Of a stretch of DNA of 64,000 nt, positions 35,486-44,128 are shown one piece after another. The notes below the pieces were generated by a model. It was given only the letters and a program-made list of their open reading frames with translations. It had not been told where the DNA came from and made no database searches. Source of the stretch: CAZYTX01 sp964650485 (GTDB lineage Bacteria > RBG-13-61-14 > DATKZS01); contig CAZYTX010000008.1 of NCBI GenBank assembly GCA_964650485.1, positions 1 through 64,000 of the forward strand, read 5' to 3'. Numbering within the stretch: position 1 is the first letter of the stretch; each line of letters opens with the position of its first letter. The translations under genes were made by a program, and so were the position numbers.

Positions 35486-35698
35486 TCAGCGATTATTTAA
35501 GTAGCGCTGCTGCTTTCTCAGCTTCTTCAACATCCTCTTCCGCGCGGCAAGGGCTTTCTTCTTCCGTTTTATGGAAGGCTTTTCATAATGCTCCCTTTTC
35601 CGGATCTCGGATAAAATGCCAGCCTTTTCACACTGCTTCTTAAACCTTCGGAGGGCGCCCTCAAAAGATTCATTCTCTTTCACTACAACGCCCGGCAC
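35486..35698 (-). CDS. rpsU: 30S ribosomal protein S21
   Basis: 70 residues. The protein reads MPGVVVKENESFEGALRRFK and continues with the basic RKREHYEKPSIKRKKK segment, matching S21. The start is GTG 35698; GGAGGGAGGTGAG lies upstream, and the earlier GTG codon gives a non-family N-terminus. S21 helps translation initiation by contacting the anti-Shine-Dalgarno region. First gene of the macromolecular synthesis operon, with a strong promoter at 35797-35824. Confidence 0.93.
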   Translation of the reverse strand: MPGVVVKENESFEGALRRFKKQCEKAGILSEIRKREHYEKPSIKRKKKALAARKRMLKKLRKQQRYLNNR

Positions 35699-35796
35699 AC
35701 ACACTCACCTCCCTCCGGGAACGATTCTTCTAACCACAAAAAACTCTTTTAATCTCAATGCGTTAACATGAACGCATAACAATCGTTCAAAAAGTT

Positions 35797-35824
35797 AGTA
35801 TAGTTAAAATATTTAAGATGTCAA
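35797..35824 (-). promoter_or_regulatory. Sigma-70 promoter of the rpsU-dnaG-rpoD operon
   Basis: On the minus strand a consensus TTGACA (35819-35824), 16-bp spacer and TATACT (35797-35802), about 98 bp before the rpsU start, in an A+T-rich region. Confidence 0.75.
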
Positions 35825-35886
35825 GCAAAAATAAAAAAAATATCAGGAAACTTTTCGACTGGCGCCCGGGACCACTTGGCCGCGGC

Positions 35887-38800
35887 TCATACGTATGATA
35901 TCTTTTTCCTCCTCTTCTTTTTCTGCTGCTCTTGTTCCTTTTGCTGTTCTTCGGTCTTCTCTTCCAGCGCCGCCTTTTCCCACGAGGTCTGTTCCCTTGA
36001 CGGGGGCGGGCCCGTGTCCACGGGCGGGGCCTGCTCCGCGGCCGCCTTCGCCGGCTGTTCGGGGGGAGGTTGCGCAGTTTTTTCAATCGGCACCGGCTGC
36101 GGCTCGACCCCGGAGATCTCCGCCAGCTTCCTGTCAAGCTCGGGCAGGTCAGGGTTCATGGCAAACCCCTGTTCCAGGGCCCAGCGCGCGTGTCCCTTGT
36201 CACCCATGGCCTCGAACGCCTGCGCCATCTCCAAGAAGATGACCGCCCTTGCTTTCGGCTCCATCTCCTCGTACGCCAGGGAATGCTTGCAGGTGTCCAC
36301 CGCTGATTCGTTCTGGCCCGACTCCCTCTGGATAAGGGCTATCATTGCCATGCAGTCCCCGAACCTGGACGCGTTTTGCGAGGCCTTCCTGAACTCCTCG
36401 ATTGCATCGTTGGCAAGCCCCATCTCCTTGTATGCTATGCCCAGGTCATAGTGGGTGGCCGAGTCGTGGTCTGAAACTGTCGCCGCCACCCCCTTCTTAA
36501 ATGCCTGGAAGGTCTCCTCGAAGCTGAACTCCTCCGCGGCCCCCAGTCCCAGTCCGGCTTCGCCTCCGAAAAGATCATCGTCCTTGTCGAGCTCGGCTGC
36601 GAGGTCGAAGAGCCCCTCTCCTTCTTCTGCACCTCCGAGCTCGTCAGCAGCCGGCGGGGGAGCGGGCCCCACGAACCACTCCTTGTCTTGCTCCCCGGCA
36701 GGCTCGGGGCTTTCAGCGGCTCCCACCGAGGCCTTTATATCAAACTGCTCATCCGCGGCTGGGGGATGCGCCACTTCCGCGGATTCCGGATGGGGAGCTT
36801 CCGGCGCCTCTGCCGCGGGAGCCGGGGCTTCCGGTCCCGCTCCCGCGGACGGCTCGGAAACTATAACAGGGGCATCTTCCTGAGCTTCCTGCACCGAGGG
36901 GGCAGGCTCTGGCGGTTGGAGCTCTTCCGGTGGTTGCTCGACTGCAGCGGGTCCCTCTTCCTGCTCGGCCTCCTCCATTTCAGAGGGGGCAGGCGCTTCC
37001 TGTTCAGCGGGAGCGGGAGGCTCCGGGACTATAACAGTGGGCTCTTCCCCGGGTCCCTGGTCTGGCTCCTGGCTGAATGCCGGGGTCGGCCCGGCTTCGC
37101 TTATTACAACCTCTTCCTCTTCTTCCTCCGCGGCTTCCATTTCATCGAGCTTGGCACGAACTGTCTCATTTGCAGGGTCCTGGTCAAGTATGGAGAGGTA
37201 TATCTTCTTTGCCTCTTCCAAAAGTCCCTGCTGGATATAAAACTCCGCCTCCTCAAGGTCCTCGGAGAAATCCACAGCTTTTTCAGGGACAGGCTCCTCT
37301 TCAACGGCTGCCTCTTCTTCCTCTTCCTCAGCCACCACCTCTTCTTCTTCAGCTTCGTAAGCCTCGACCCCGGCCGGCGCCTCCTCGGCAAACTCCTCTT
37401 CTTCCACCCCGGCCGGCGCCTCCTCGGCAACCTCCTCTTCTTCCACCCCGGCCGGCGCCTCCTCGGCAACCTCCTCTTCTTCCACCNNNNNNNNNNNNNN
37501 NNNNNNNNNNNNNNNNNNNNNNNNNNNNNNNNNNNNNNNNNNNNNNNNNNNNNNNNNNNNNNNNNNNNNNNNNNNNNNNNNNNNNNCCGGCCGGCGCCTC
37601 CTCGAGCTCTTCCGCCTCTATCTCAACCGCTTCCTCTTCAGCCTCCGCGGCCTGTGCAGGCTCCTCCACCTCTTCCGCCATCACGTCATCAGCCACCGCC
37701 ACCTCGGGCTCCTCGGAGAGGACCTCTTCAGCCGGCTCAACTTCCTCTATGGCCTCGGCCTCTTCAACCCCCGCGGCCTGCAGCTCAGCGACCTCGCCCT
37801 TGAGCTCTTTTGCACGCGCGTTCTCAGGCTCCAGCCTTAGCCACTCCTCAATTGCCTCCTGAGCGCACTGGGCCTCTTTCTGCTCCACGGCGTTTTCCGC
37901 CACCCACTGTATCTCCTGGAGCGCCTTTCCCGTGTCCCCGGCTTCCAGGTGTATGTCAGCTAGCTTCAGCCTGGCTTTCAGGTTTTTGGGGTCGGCATTC
38001 AGGACCACCTTTATGTGGTCGTAAGCCTTGTCTTTAAGGCCGTACTTTAGGTACACGCCGGCTTCGGTCAAATGCTCTATTACCTGGTCGGGCGAGAGAG
38101 ATGTGGCCCCTTCCTCTTCCTCCACGGGCTCGCCCGCCTCTATTATGACCTCTTCTTCAGGCTCGGCCTCCTCCAGGGCCTCCATGGGGGCCTCGATGAC
38201 CTCCTCTATCTCCTCGGCAGGCTCATCCTCTTTGAGCATGGGCTCATGGGCGGAGCCCACCATCTTCAATGCCTCCTGGTCCTCGGGGTTTATCTTCAAG
38301 ACGTTGCGCAGGGCCTGCTTGGCCCGCTGGTTCAGACCCTTTGACCTGTACAGGCCGGACAGCTTCTTGTAAAAGCCCAACGCATCGTCCGGCCGACCCG
38401 CCTTGAGAGCGGCCTGGGCCAGCTTGTCCAGGGGCTCGGCTTCCTCGGGCAGGGCCTCGTGAACCTTTGCCAGTATGGCATAGGCCCTCTCCCACTGTTC
38501 GTGGTCCACGTAGATATTAGCGAGCTCTTTTAAGTTCTCCACGTTCTCCGGGTCGGCCTTGGCGAGCTTCTCAAGGAGCTTTACGTACTGCTCGTGCCTC
38601 CCCTCCTCGCGGAGCTGGTCCAGCGCCGATCTGAAGGCCTCGTATCCCTGTTCCTTGTTTCCGTTCTTGTAGTGGAGCTCGGCCAGCTTCGTGGATATGA
38701 GCACGTTCCGGGGGTCCAGGTCCCTCATGCGCTTTACCACCTCCAGGGCCTCGGTCAGCTTGCCCTCCCTCTCGTAGTTGGCGGCTATCTTCTGGTACTG

Positions 38801-39142
38801 GGCCATGGCCTCGTTGTTTAGCCCCAGCTTGGTGTATAGGTCTGCCATGTTCTCCAGTACGTCCACCCTGGAGTCGTCAATGTCAATTATCTGCTTGTAT
38901 ACGGCAGCGGCCCTGGAGTAGAAGCCGTCCTTGGTAAGGTACTGCGCAGCCTTCTGGTAGTAGTCTATGGCGTTTCCATTGTCTTTTTTCTTGGCGTAGA
39001 GGCTGCCGAGCTTCATGTAGAGCCGGACGTCCTTCTTGTCCAGCTCGATCGCGTGCAGGTACTCCTTGATGGCCTTGTCGGTCTGGCCCTTGCGCAGGTG
39101 GTTCTGCGCTTTTGAGATTACCTTGTCTTTTTCCTTGGCCAT
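35887..39142 (-). CDS. Large tetratricopeptide repeat protein, split by an assembly gap
   Basis: One gene across the N-run at 37487-37586. The N-terminal third (about 1-270) is TPR units starting MAKEKDKVISKAQNHLRKGQ. A Glu/Ala/Pro-rich acidic stretch follows with a 13-residue tandem repeat (VEEEEVAEEAPAG). The C-terminal part has more TPRs (DLGIAYKEMGLANDAIEEFRK) and a Lys/Gln-rich end. Removing the Ns joins the frames exactly and leaves 1051 residues; the true length is that plus 13 per missing repeat. Likely a protein-protein scaffold. No signal peptide. Candidate promoter at 39165-39193. Confidence 0.85.
37370..37486 (-). repeat. 39-bp tandem repeat inside the TPR gene
   Basis: Three near-identical 39-bp units, each encoding VEEEEVAEEAPAG (the third has F for V), run up to the gap edge. 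The base sequence on the other side of the gap (ending EEAPAG) is in the same register, so more units are probably hidden in the gap. Confidence 0.85.
37487..37586. other. 100-N assembly gap
   Basis: Exactly 100 Ns, the usual placeholder length. It is placed inside the 39-bp repeat; the flanks join in frame and in repeat phase if the Ns are removed, so the real gap is a multiple of 39 bp, possibly zero. Confidence 0.95.
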
Positions 39143-39164
39143 CTATAGCACCATAAGTTATACA

Positions 39165-39193
39165 ATTTTAATAACATTTGCTAATGCAGTCAA
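39165..39193 (-). promoter_or_regulatory. Candidate sigma-70 promoter for the TPR gene
   Basis: On the minus strand TTGACT (39188-39193), 17-bp spacer, TAAAAT (39165-39170), about 22 bp before the ATG. The same two hexamers and spacing occur at 55736-55764. Confidence 0.6.
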
Positions 39194-39348
39194 ATTTGCG
39201 CACCCCTGCCCCCACGCTGCCTCTGTATCGGCGCCCCTATTTTTCCGGTCTGAAATATTTAGATTACCTGTTCGGCCTTCGGGATTCTCCTTTTTTCGGA
39301 TAATACGAGTGTAGTCAATGGCCTGGGCCGGGGCAAAACCCCGCTAAA

Positions 39349-41103
39349 TTATTGCGTCCGCTCGATATGATAGACATATATGGTGTTGTTTATCACGGCC
39401 ACGGGCTCCATGTCAAGGAAATCCTTGTAACAATCAGGGTCATGGCCCCTGAGCGGCCTCATCAGGCTGACCAGGTGGACCGCGTACCAGCCCGGCTCCC
39501 TTTCATGGCACGAGAACTCCTCCCACGGCACCCCGTAGGCCCGGGGGTCGGCGTTCCCATAAGGGTTATAATAGATTCGCCTGATGCGGCGCTCCTTGCA
39601 GAACCTGCCCAGCCCGGCTATGTCCTGTCCCCAGTCCTCGCCCACCACGGAAAGCTCGAGCCCCCCCTCGGGGCCGCCCGCCAGACGGTTGAAATGAACC
39701 AGGTAGTCGGGGTATACAGCAAAAGCGTTCACTACGTAAAAAAGGATCAAAACCCAGGGGGCCCAGGGAAGAAAACCCCGCCACCCCCTCATCATTGAAA
39801 GTCGTGAAATCCATAGAAAAAGGAAAGGATAAAAAACCATTATGTGCCGTATGCCGATGTTCTTCTTGTTAAAGAACATGAAAAACAACAACAGACCGGC
39901 GCTGAAGATAAAAGAAGGCCGGGCCGCCTGCCAGGGCAGGCCCGGCCTCATGCGCAGCCCCGCGATTCCCAGTGCCACCAGCAAAAGCAGGGGGAGCGGC
40001 TCCTTTATCACGAACATCACTGGGTAGTAATACCACCACCCCTCTGCTGAAAGCTCTCCCATGAAGTACAGCGGGTGGTAGTGCTCCGCGGTCTTCTGGA
40101 GCATCTCCGAGAGCCCGAAAAAATAGGTCCTGGGAGGCGCCGGAACCGCGGCCATGAGCTTTATGGCAAGGTAGCGCAGATATATCCCGGGCCCGGACCG
40201 GGGCCCCGGCTCCGGCGTCTCGATCCGGTGGATGGAGTGGAGCTCGAACCCGTATCCCGCCCAGATCACTATGAGTGTGACCAGCATGATTATGATAAAA
40301 GCGTACGCGCTCTTTTGGAACTCCGGGCTTTTTGGGGGGGACCAGAAGAAGCGCCTGATCCTTTGCGAAAGGCCCCCTTCCATCCCGGAGACGAGCGCCA
40401 GTGGCAGCAGGGGTATGAGGAGCACGGAGGTGAACTTTGAAAGCTGTGCCAGCCCGAAAGTGAACCCGCACAACAAGAGCGTGCCCCAGCCCGGCCTTTT
40501 AAGGTGCCTTGACAGGGCAAACACGAACAGGGTTATAAAGAGCGTGACCCCGGTGTCCGTGGTCACCAGCCTTGCGTGGGCCAGCATGGTGGGCGAGAAG
40601 GCGTAGAGCATAAGGGCCATGAAGCCCGCGGGAGCGCCGAAAAGCCTGGCCCCCCACAGATATAGGATAAGGGCCAGGACACAGCTCATCACCATGACCG
40701 GGATCCTGGTGAAGAGGATGATCTTCAAGGGCTCGTTCCCCTCCCACTGCCAGTTGTGAACCCACAGGAGGAGCTTGAAGAACTTCTGTTTGCGATAGGT
40801 ATGGGGCAGGCTCTCGTCCCGCCAGGCAACGTCAACAAAGGGGACGTTAAGCTCGGAAAATCCCAGCAGGGGCAGCGCGCAGATGACGTTTACCAGAGGA
40901 GGGTGGCCCACGCTCAGCCTGAAGTCCCCCGAAAAAAGCGCGGCCACGCCCCTGGAGATGTGATAGGGCTCGTCCGACGTGGCTGACTTCTGTTTGGCGG
41001 AGAAAAAGAGCAGGCTGAAGTGTACCGCGAGGATAATAACGACCGCTGACCCGCGCAGCCAGGCCCTCTTGTCGGCCCTGATTATTTTTGCCAGGTTCCC
41101 CAT
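39349..41103 (-). CDS. GT39-like membrane glycosyltransferase
   Basis: 584 residues with about 10 hydrophobic helices. The first extracytoplasmic loop has TSDEPYHISRG with the acidic pair expected for ArnT/PMT-type (GT39) transferases, and GHPPLVNVICALPLL after it. Such enzymes use polyprenyl-linked sugars to modify proteins or lipids outside the inner membrane. The C-terminal periplasmic part is about 110 residues. Acceptor and donor are unknown. Divergent from the epimerase gene. Confidence 0.8.
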   Translation of the reverse strand: MGNLAKIIRADKRAWLRGSAVVIILAVHFSLLFFSAKQKSATSDEPYHISRGVAALFSGDFRLSVGHPPLVNVICALPLLGFSELNVPFVDVAWRDESLPHTYRKQKFFKLLLWVHNWQWEGNEPLKIILFTRIPVMVMSCVLALILYLWGARLFGAPAGFMALMLYAFSPTMLAHARLVTTDTGVTLFITLFVFALSRHLKRPGWGTLLLCGFTFGLAQLSKFTSVLLIPLLPLALVSGMEGGLSQRIRRFFWSPPKSPEFQKSAYAFIIIMLVTLIVIWAGYGFELHSIHRIETPEPGPRSGPGIYLRYLAIKLMAAVPAPPRTYFFGLSEMLQKTAEHYHPLYFMGELSAEGWWYYYPVMFVIKEPLPLLLLVALGIAGLRMRPGLPWQAARPSFIFSAGLLLFFMFFNKKNIGIRHIMVFYPFLFLWISRLSMMRGWRGFLPWAPWVLILFYVVNAFAVYPDYLVHFNRLAGGPEGGLELSVVGEDWGQDIAGLGRFCKERRIRRIYYNPYGNADPRAYGVPWEEFSCHEREPGWYAVHLVSLMRPLRGHDPDCYKDFLDMEPVAVINNTIYVYHIERTQ

Positions 41104-41168
41104 TCAAACATTTATCACCCTATGGCGCCCTTTTGATATCAAGGCGTCACGGACGTGCATAGCAAGGC

Positions 41169-41198
41169 TTGCAAACCACCGGCCCGCCCGGTTATACT
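41169..41198 (+). promoter_or_regulatory. Candidate sigma-70 promoter for the epimerase gene
   Basis: TTGCAA (41169-41174), 18-bp spacer, TATACT (41193-41198), about 68 bp before the ATG at 41267. Confidence 0.45.
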
Positions 41199-41266
41199 TC
41201 CCTTGTCCCTTTTAACAGCTTAAAAGCATTTTCCGGGGTCTGCCAACTACTTCTATTGGAGGTGTC

Positions 41267-42346
41267 ATGAAGGTATTGGTTAACGGCGCGACCGGGCTGG
41301 TGGGTCTTTCTATTGTTGACGCTTTTTCCGAGGCCGGTCATGAGGTGCGGGCCAGCGACCGTACAGGCAGCGACCAGCGGGAGCTCGACAGCCGCGGGGT
41401 TGAGTTCATGCCCGCTGACCTCTCCGACCTGGACACGCTCAAAAAGTGCGTGGCCGGCATGGACGCGGTGGTGCACGTGGCCGGACTGTTCGACCTGGCC
41501 GCCTCCCCCTCTCTCCTCGACCAGGTCAACCACCAGGGCACCCGCAACGTGTGCGAGGCCGTGCTCTCCGATGCCCCCGACCTTTCCCGCTTCGTGCATG
41601 TGAGCACCGTGGGGGTCTACGGCAAGCCGGTGCGCTGCCCCTGCAAGGAGGATGACCCCAAAAGGCCCCGCAACCATTACGAGAGGAGCAAGTGGAGGGG
41701 CGAGCTGGCTGCATACGAGTACCACAAGAACCACGGCCTGCCGGTGACCGCCATACGGCCCACCCTGATCTACGGGCCCAGGGCCAGGTACGGACATGCA
41801 ATGTTCATCGCCGCGCTCTCCCTGTTGAAGCACTGGGCCAAGAGGGACGCGGTGTTCGGCCTCCGAAGCGGCCCCGACACCAGCCACGTGCACATAGACG
41901 ACGTTGGCAGGGCGGCCCTGCTGGTGGCCACCTCCGAGGGCACGGTGGGCCAGTCATACAACGTGGCCGCGCCCGAGCCGGTCTACGGCCCGGTGTTCAT
42001 AAAGGCCCTGGCAGAGCCGCTGGGACTCGAGGTCAAGCCGATCATTCCCTTTTTCCAGCCACTCATGACCGCTCTCGGAGCAGTCACCCCCTATCTTCCC
42101 GACTGGCCGCTGAGCTGGGTAAACACGCGGCTGAGCAAAGCATGGGACACACTGGTGGAGGAGAGGGGACTGCAGAATGCCCTCAAGCTCAGGCTTGACA
42201 AGGACTGGATAGGATACACCACCGCGGACAATTACTACGACGTAACAAAGATCGAAGCCCTGGGAATGCAGTGGAAATGGCCCGACACGGTGGAAGGACT
42301 CGGGCAGACCATAAAGTGGTACCAGGACCAGGAGTGGATACCATGA
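41267..42346 (+). CDS. NAD-dependent epimerase/dehydratase (extended SDR)
   Basis: 359 residues. Rossmann motif NGATGLVG at 6-13; DLSDLDTL and HVAGLFD follow; the catalytic YxxxK is Tyr138/Lys142 (YERSKWRGE); RPTLIYGPRARYGHA comes after. It is closest in look to 3-beta-hydroxysteroid dehydrogenase-like or nucleoside-sugar epimerase branches, and the substrate is open. GGAGGT sits 5 nt before the ATG. It ends one base before the convergent binding-protein gene. Confidence 0.87.
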   Translation: MKVLVNGATGLVGLSIVDAFSEAGHEVRASDRTGSDQRELDSRGVEFMPADLSDLDTLKKCVAGMDAVVHVAGLFDLAASPSLLDQVNHQGTRNVCEAVLSDAPDLSRFVHVSTVGVYGKPVRCPCKEDDPKRPRNHYERSKWRGELAAYEYHKNHGLPVTAIRPTLIYGPRARYGHAMFIAALSLLKHWAKRDAVFGLRSGPDTSHVHIDDVGRAALLVATSEGTVGQSYNVAAPEPVYGPVFIKALAEPLGLEVKPIIPFFQPLMTALGAVTPYLPDWPLSWVNTRLSKAWDTLVEERGLQNALKLRLDKDWIGYTTADNYYDVTKIEALGMQWKWPDTVEGLGQTIKWYQDQEWIP

Positions 42347-42347
42347 G

Positions 42348-43229
42348 CTACTGCTCCATCCACTCCAGGCTCTTTATAAGCTTGTAGTCATCCCCCGACG
42401 CGGGTGCGAAACCCCCTATCTGCAGGGCCTCCAGCACCTTCTCGTCATCCAGGCTAACAAGCGCCTGCTGCACCGACTTCTTGAAACCCTCGGGCAGGTC
42501 GGCCCTCGCGCACACCGGCGGACCGGGTATGATCTCGCTCTTCCATATCACCCGGAGGGCGTCCTCTGGAATCTGCTCTGCCTCCATGGTCCTGGCCAGG
42601 TCAACGGTGCCGGTGGCCCCGATGTCGTATTCACCCTGGTACACGCCCTTGATCAGGGACTCGTGGTCCCCTGAGAACTCCACCTTCTTCGCGAAGGAGC
42701 CGGGCGTGGTCTTGAGCTCCCGCAGAAAAAACGTGACCGGAACCAGAAAGCCCGATGTTGACTTGGTGTCGGTGAAGGCCAGCACCTTGCCACGGCCGTC
42801 TTCAAGCGTCTTGATGCCGCTGTCAGCCCTGCTGATGAGCACGCTGTAATAGCCCTTCCTCCCCGCGCTGTCAAGCTCCATGGCCACCACCTCCAGCTTC
42901 GCAGCCCTAGAGACCTTCACAAAGGTGGCAGGACCAAGGTAGGCAACCTCGAAATCACCCTTGACAAGATGCAAAAGCGCCTTGTTGTAGCTCGCAAAAG
43001 AGACCGCGTCAACCGGCAACCCAAGGCCCTTCTCAAGATGACTGGTTACAGGCTCGAACCGCTCCAGGGTCTCTTCCTTGCCAAGGATTGGAAGGTAGAC
43101 CATGCGAACACGCTCGGGACCGTCCTTCTCCTGCGAGCCAACACCCAAAGCATACGTGAAAACCGCCGCAGCCAGCGCCGCGACCGCAAGCGCGTTCCCA
43201 TTGTTTATGCGCCTCATTTTAAACCGCAT
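42348..43229 (-). CDS. PhnD-like phosphate/phosphonate ABC transporter substrate-binding protein
   Basis: Periplasmic binding protein with an N-terminal signal (ALAVAALAAAVFTYALGVG). The mature part begins RVRMVYLPILGKEETLERF; YNKALLHLVKGDFEVAYLGPATFV and FTDTKSTSGFLVPVTF are the typical PhnD/phosphite-binding blocks. No permease or ATPase gene is adjacent, so it may be an orphan receptor or serve a distant transporter. The start is uncertain: ATG 43229 and 43217 are both possible and neither has a clear ribosome site. Confidence 0.82.
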   Translation of the reverse strand: MRFKMRRINNGNALAVAALAAAVFTYALGVGSQEKDGPERVRMVYLPILGKEETLERFEPVTSHLEKGLGLPVDAVSFASYNKALLHLVKGDFEVAYLGPATFVKVSRAAKLEVVAMELDSAGRKGYYSVLISRADSGIKTLEDGRGKVLAFTDTKSTSGFLVPVTFFLRELKTTPGSFAKKVEFSGDHESLIKGVYQGEYDIGATGTVDLARTMEAEQIPEDALRVIWKSEIIPGPPVCARADLPEGFKKSVQQALVSLDDEKVLEALQIGGFAPASGDDYKLIKSLEWMEQ

Positions 43230-43666
43230 ATCAATCTTAGCACCCATCCGCCACGGGTTCAAGAAAACGAGAGCGGCCCTCTCCTGAACGCCAAGCCGCC
43301 AAGAAAGAAGAGAATATACAAACATGAAGGAACCTTGAGAGCTCTGAGAGCGACGGCCTAAAGCCAACGAAAAAAAGAGACCATCGGATTTACGAAGAGT
43401 TCGCCAAGCTTCTCATAAGACCGGCGAGACGCGAGTACGCGGATATCTCCTACTTTGTCCGCACCGACCTTGGAGGCTCCGCCACAACGCCTGCCTGGCC
43501 GCCGGCGTCCGCGTCCCCCTCGGGTTACACAGTTGCGCTAGAGTGTTAAGTCAAGGTAAAATGTAGTGTCAAGAAAAAAAATGCGCCCGCAACTTGTTGA
43601 TTATAAATATTTTTAAAATCAAACTGTTGAAAATGATTAAAAGACCTTTTTCAAGAAGGAGAGCAC
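43230..43666. other. Intergenic region with repeat arm and coding-like remnant
   Basis: This 437-bp stretch holds a dispersed repeat arm (GAACGCCAAGCCGCCAAG at 43286-43303) and a short open stretch at about 43368-43549 (plus strand, reading DHRIYEEFAKLLIRPARR and on) that has no start codon. An A+T-rich promoter-like zone follows before the MaoC gene at 43667. No RNA gene seen. Confidence 0.5.
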
Positions 43667-44128
43667 ATGGAAGAGCGCGCCAGGGGCCTGTACTTCGAGG
43701 AGCTCGATGAGGGGGAGCGCTATATCACCAGGGCCCGCACCGTGACCGAGGCTGACATAGTCAACTTCGCCGGGATATCGGGCGACTTCAACCCGCTGCA
43801 CATGGACGCGGAGCACGCGGCCTCAACCCCGTTCGGAAAGAGGATCGCCCACGGCATGCTGGGCCTTGCCATCGCCTCGGGGCTGGTGCAGCAACTGGAC
43901 CTTTACAACGACACCCTGATCGCTTTCCTGGGCCTTGTCTGGAGCTTCAAGAAGCCGGTGTTCATAGGCGACACCCTGCACGTGGAACAGACCATCAAAG
44001 AGAAGAGCGAGACAAAAAAGCCCGGCCGGGGGGTGGTGGTGCTTTCGACAAAGCTCGTAAACCAGCACGGGGAGGTGGTGCAGGAGGGGGAGCGCACCGT
44101 GATGATAAAAACCAGGCCGGCAGGATGA
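43667..44128 (+). CDS. MaoC-like hotdog-fold dehydratase
   Basis: 153 residues. The motif FAGISGDFNPLHMDAEHA contains the Asp and His of (R)-specific enoyl-CoA hydratases, followed by GKRIAHGMLGLAIASGL. It likely hydrates a 2-enoyl-CoA or a related thioester. AAGGAGAG precedes the ATG by 5 nt. The stop overlaps the next start (ATGA), so it is translationally coupled to a glycosyltransferase gene, an unexpected partner. Confidence 0.88.
   Translation: MEERARGLYFEELDEGERYITRARTVTEADIVNFAGISGDFNPLHMDAEHAASTPFGKRIAHGMLGLAIASGLVQQLDLYNDTLIAFLGLVWSFKKPVFIGDTLHVEQTIKEKSETKKPGRGVVVLSTKLVNQHGEVVQEGERTVMIKTRPAG

Noticed and set aside
37487..37586. Two separate genes on either side of the N-run
   Set aside because: Frame and repeat register match across the gap when the Ns are removed, so it is one gene.
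41104..41266. tRNA or other RNA gene between GT39-like and epimerase genes
   Set aside because: No cloverleaf or GGTTCGA-type T-arm could be traced; the stretch reads as a promoter region.
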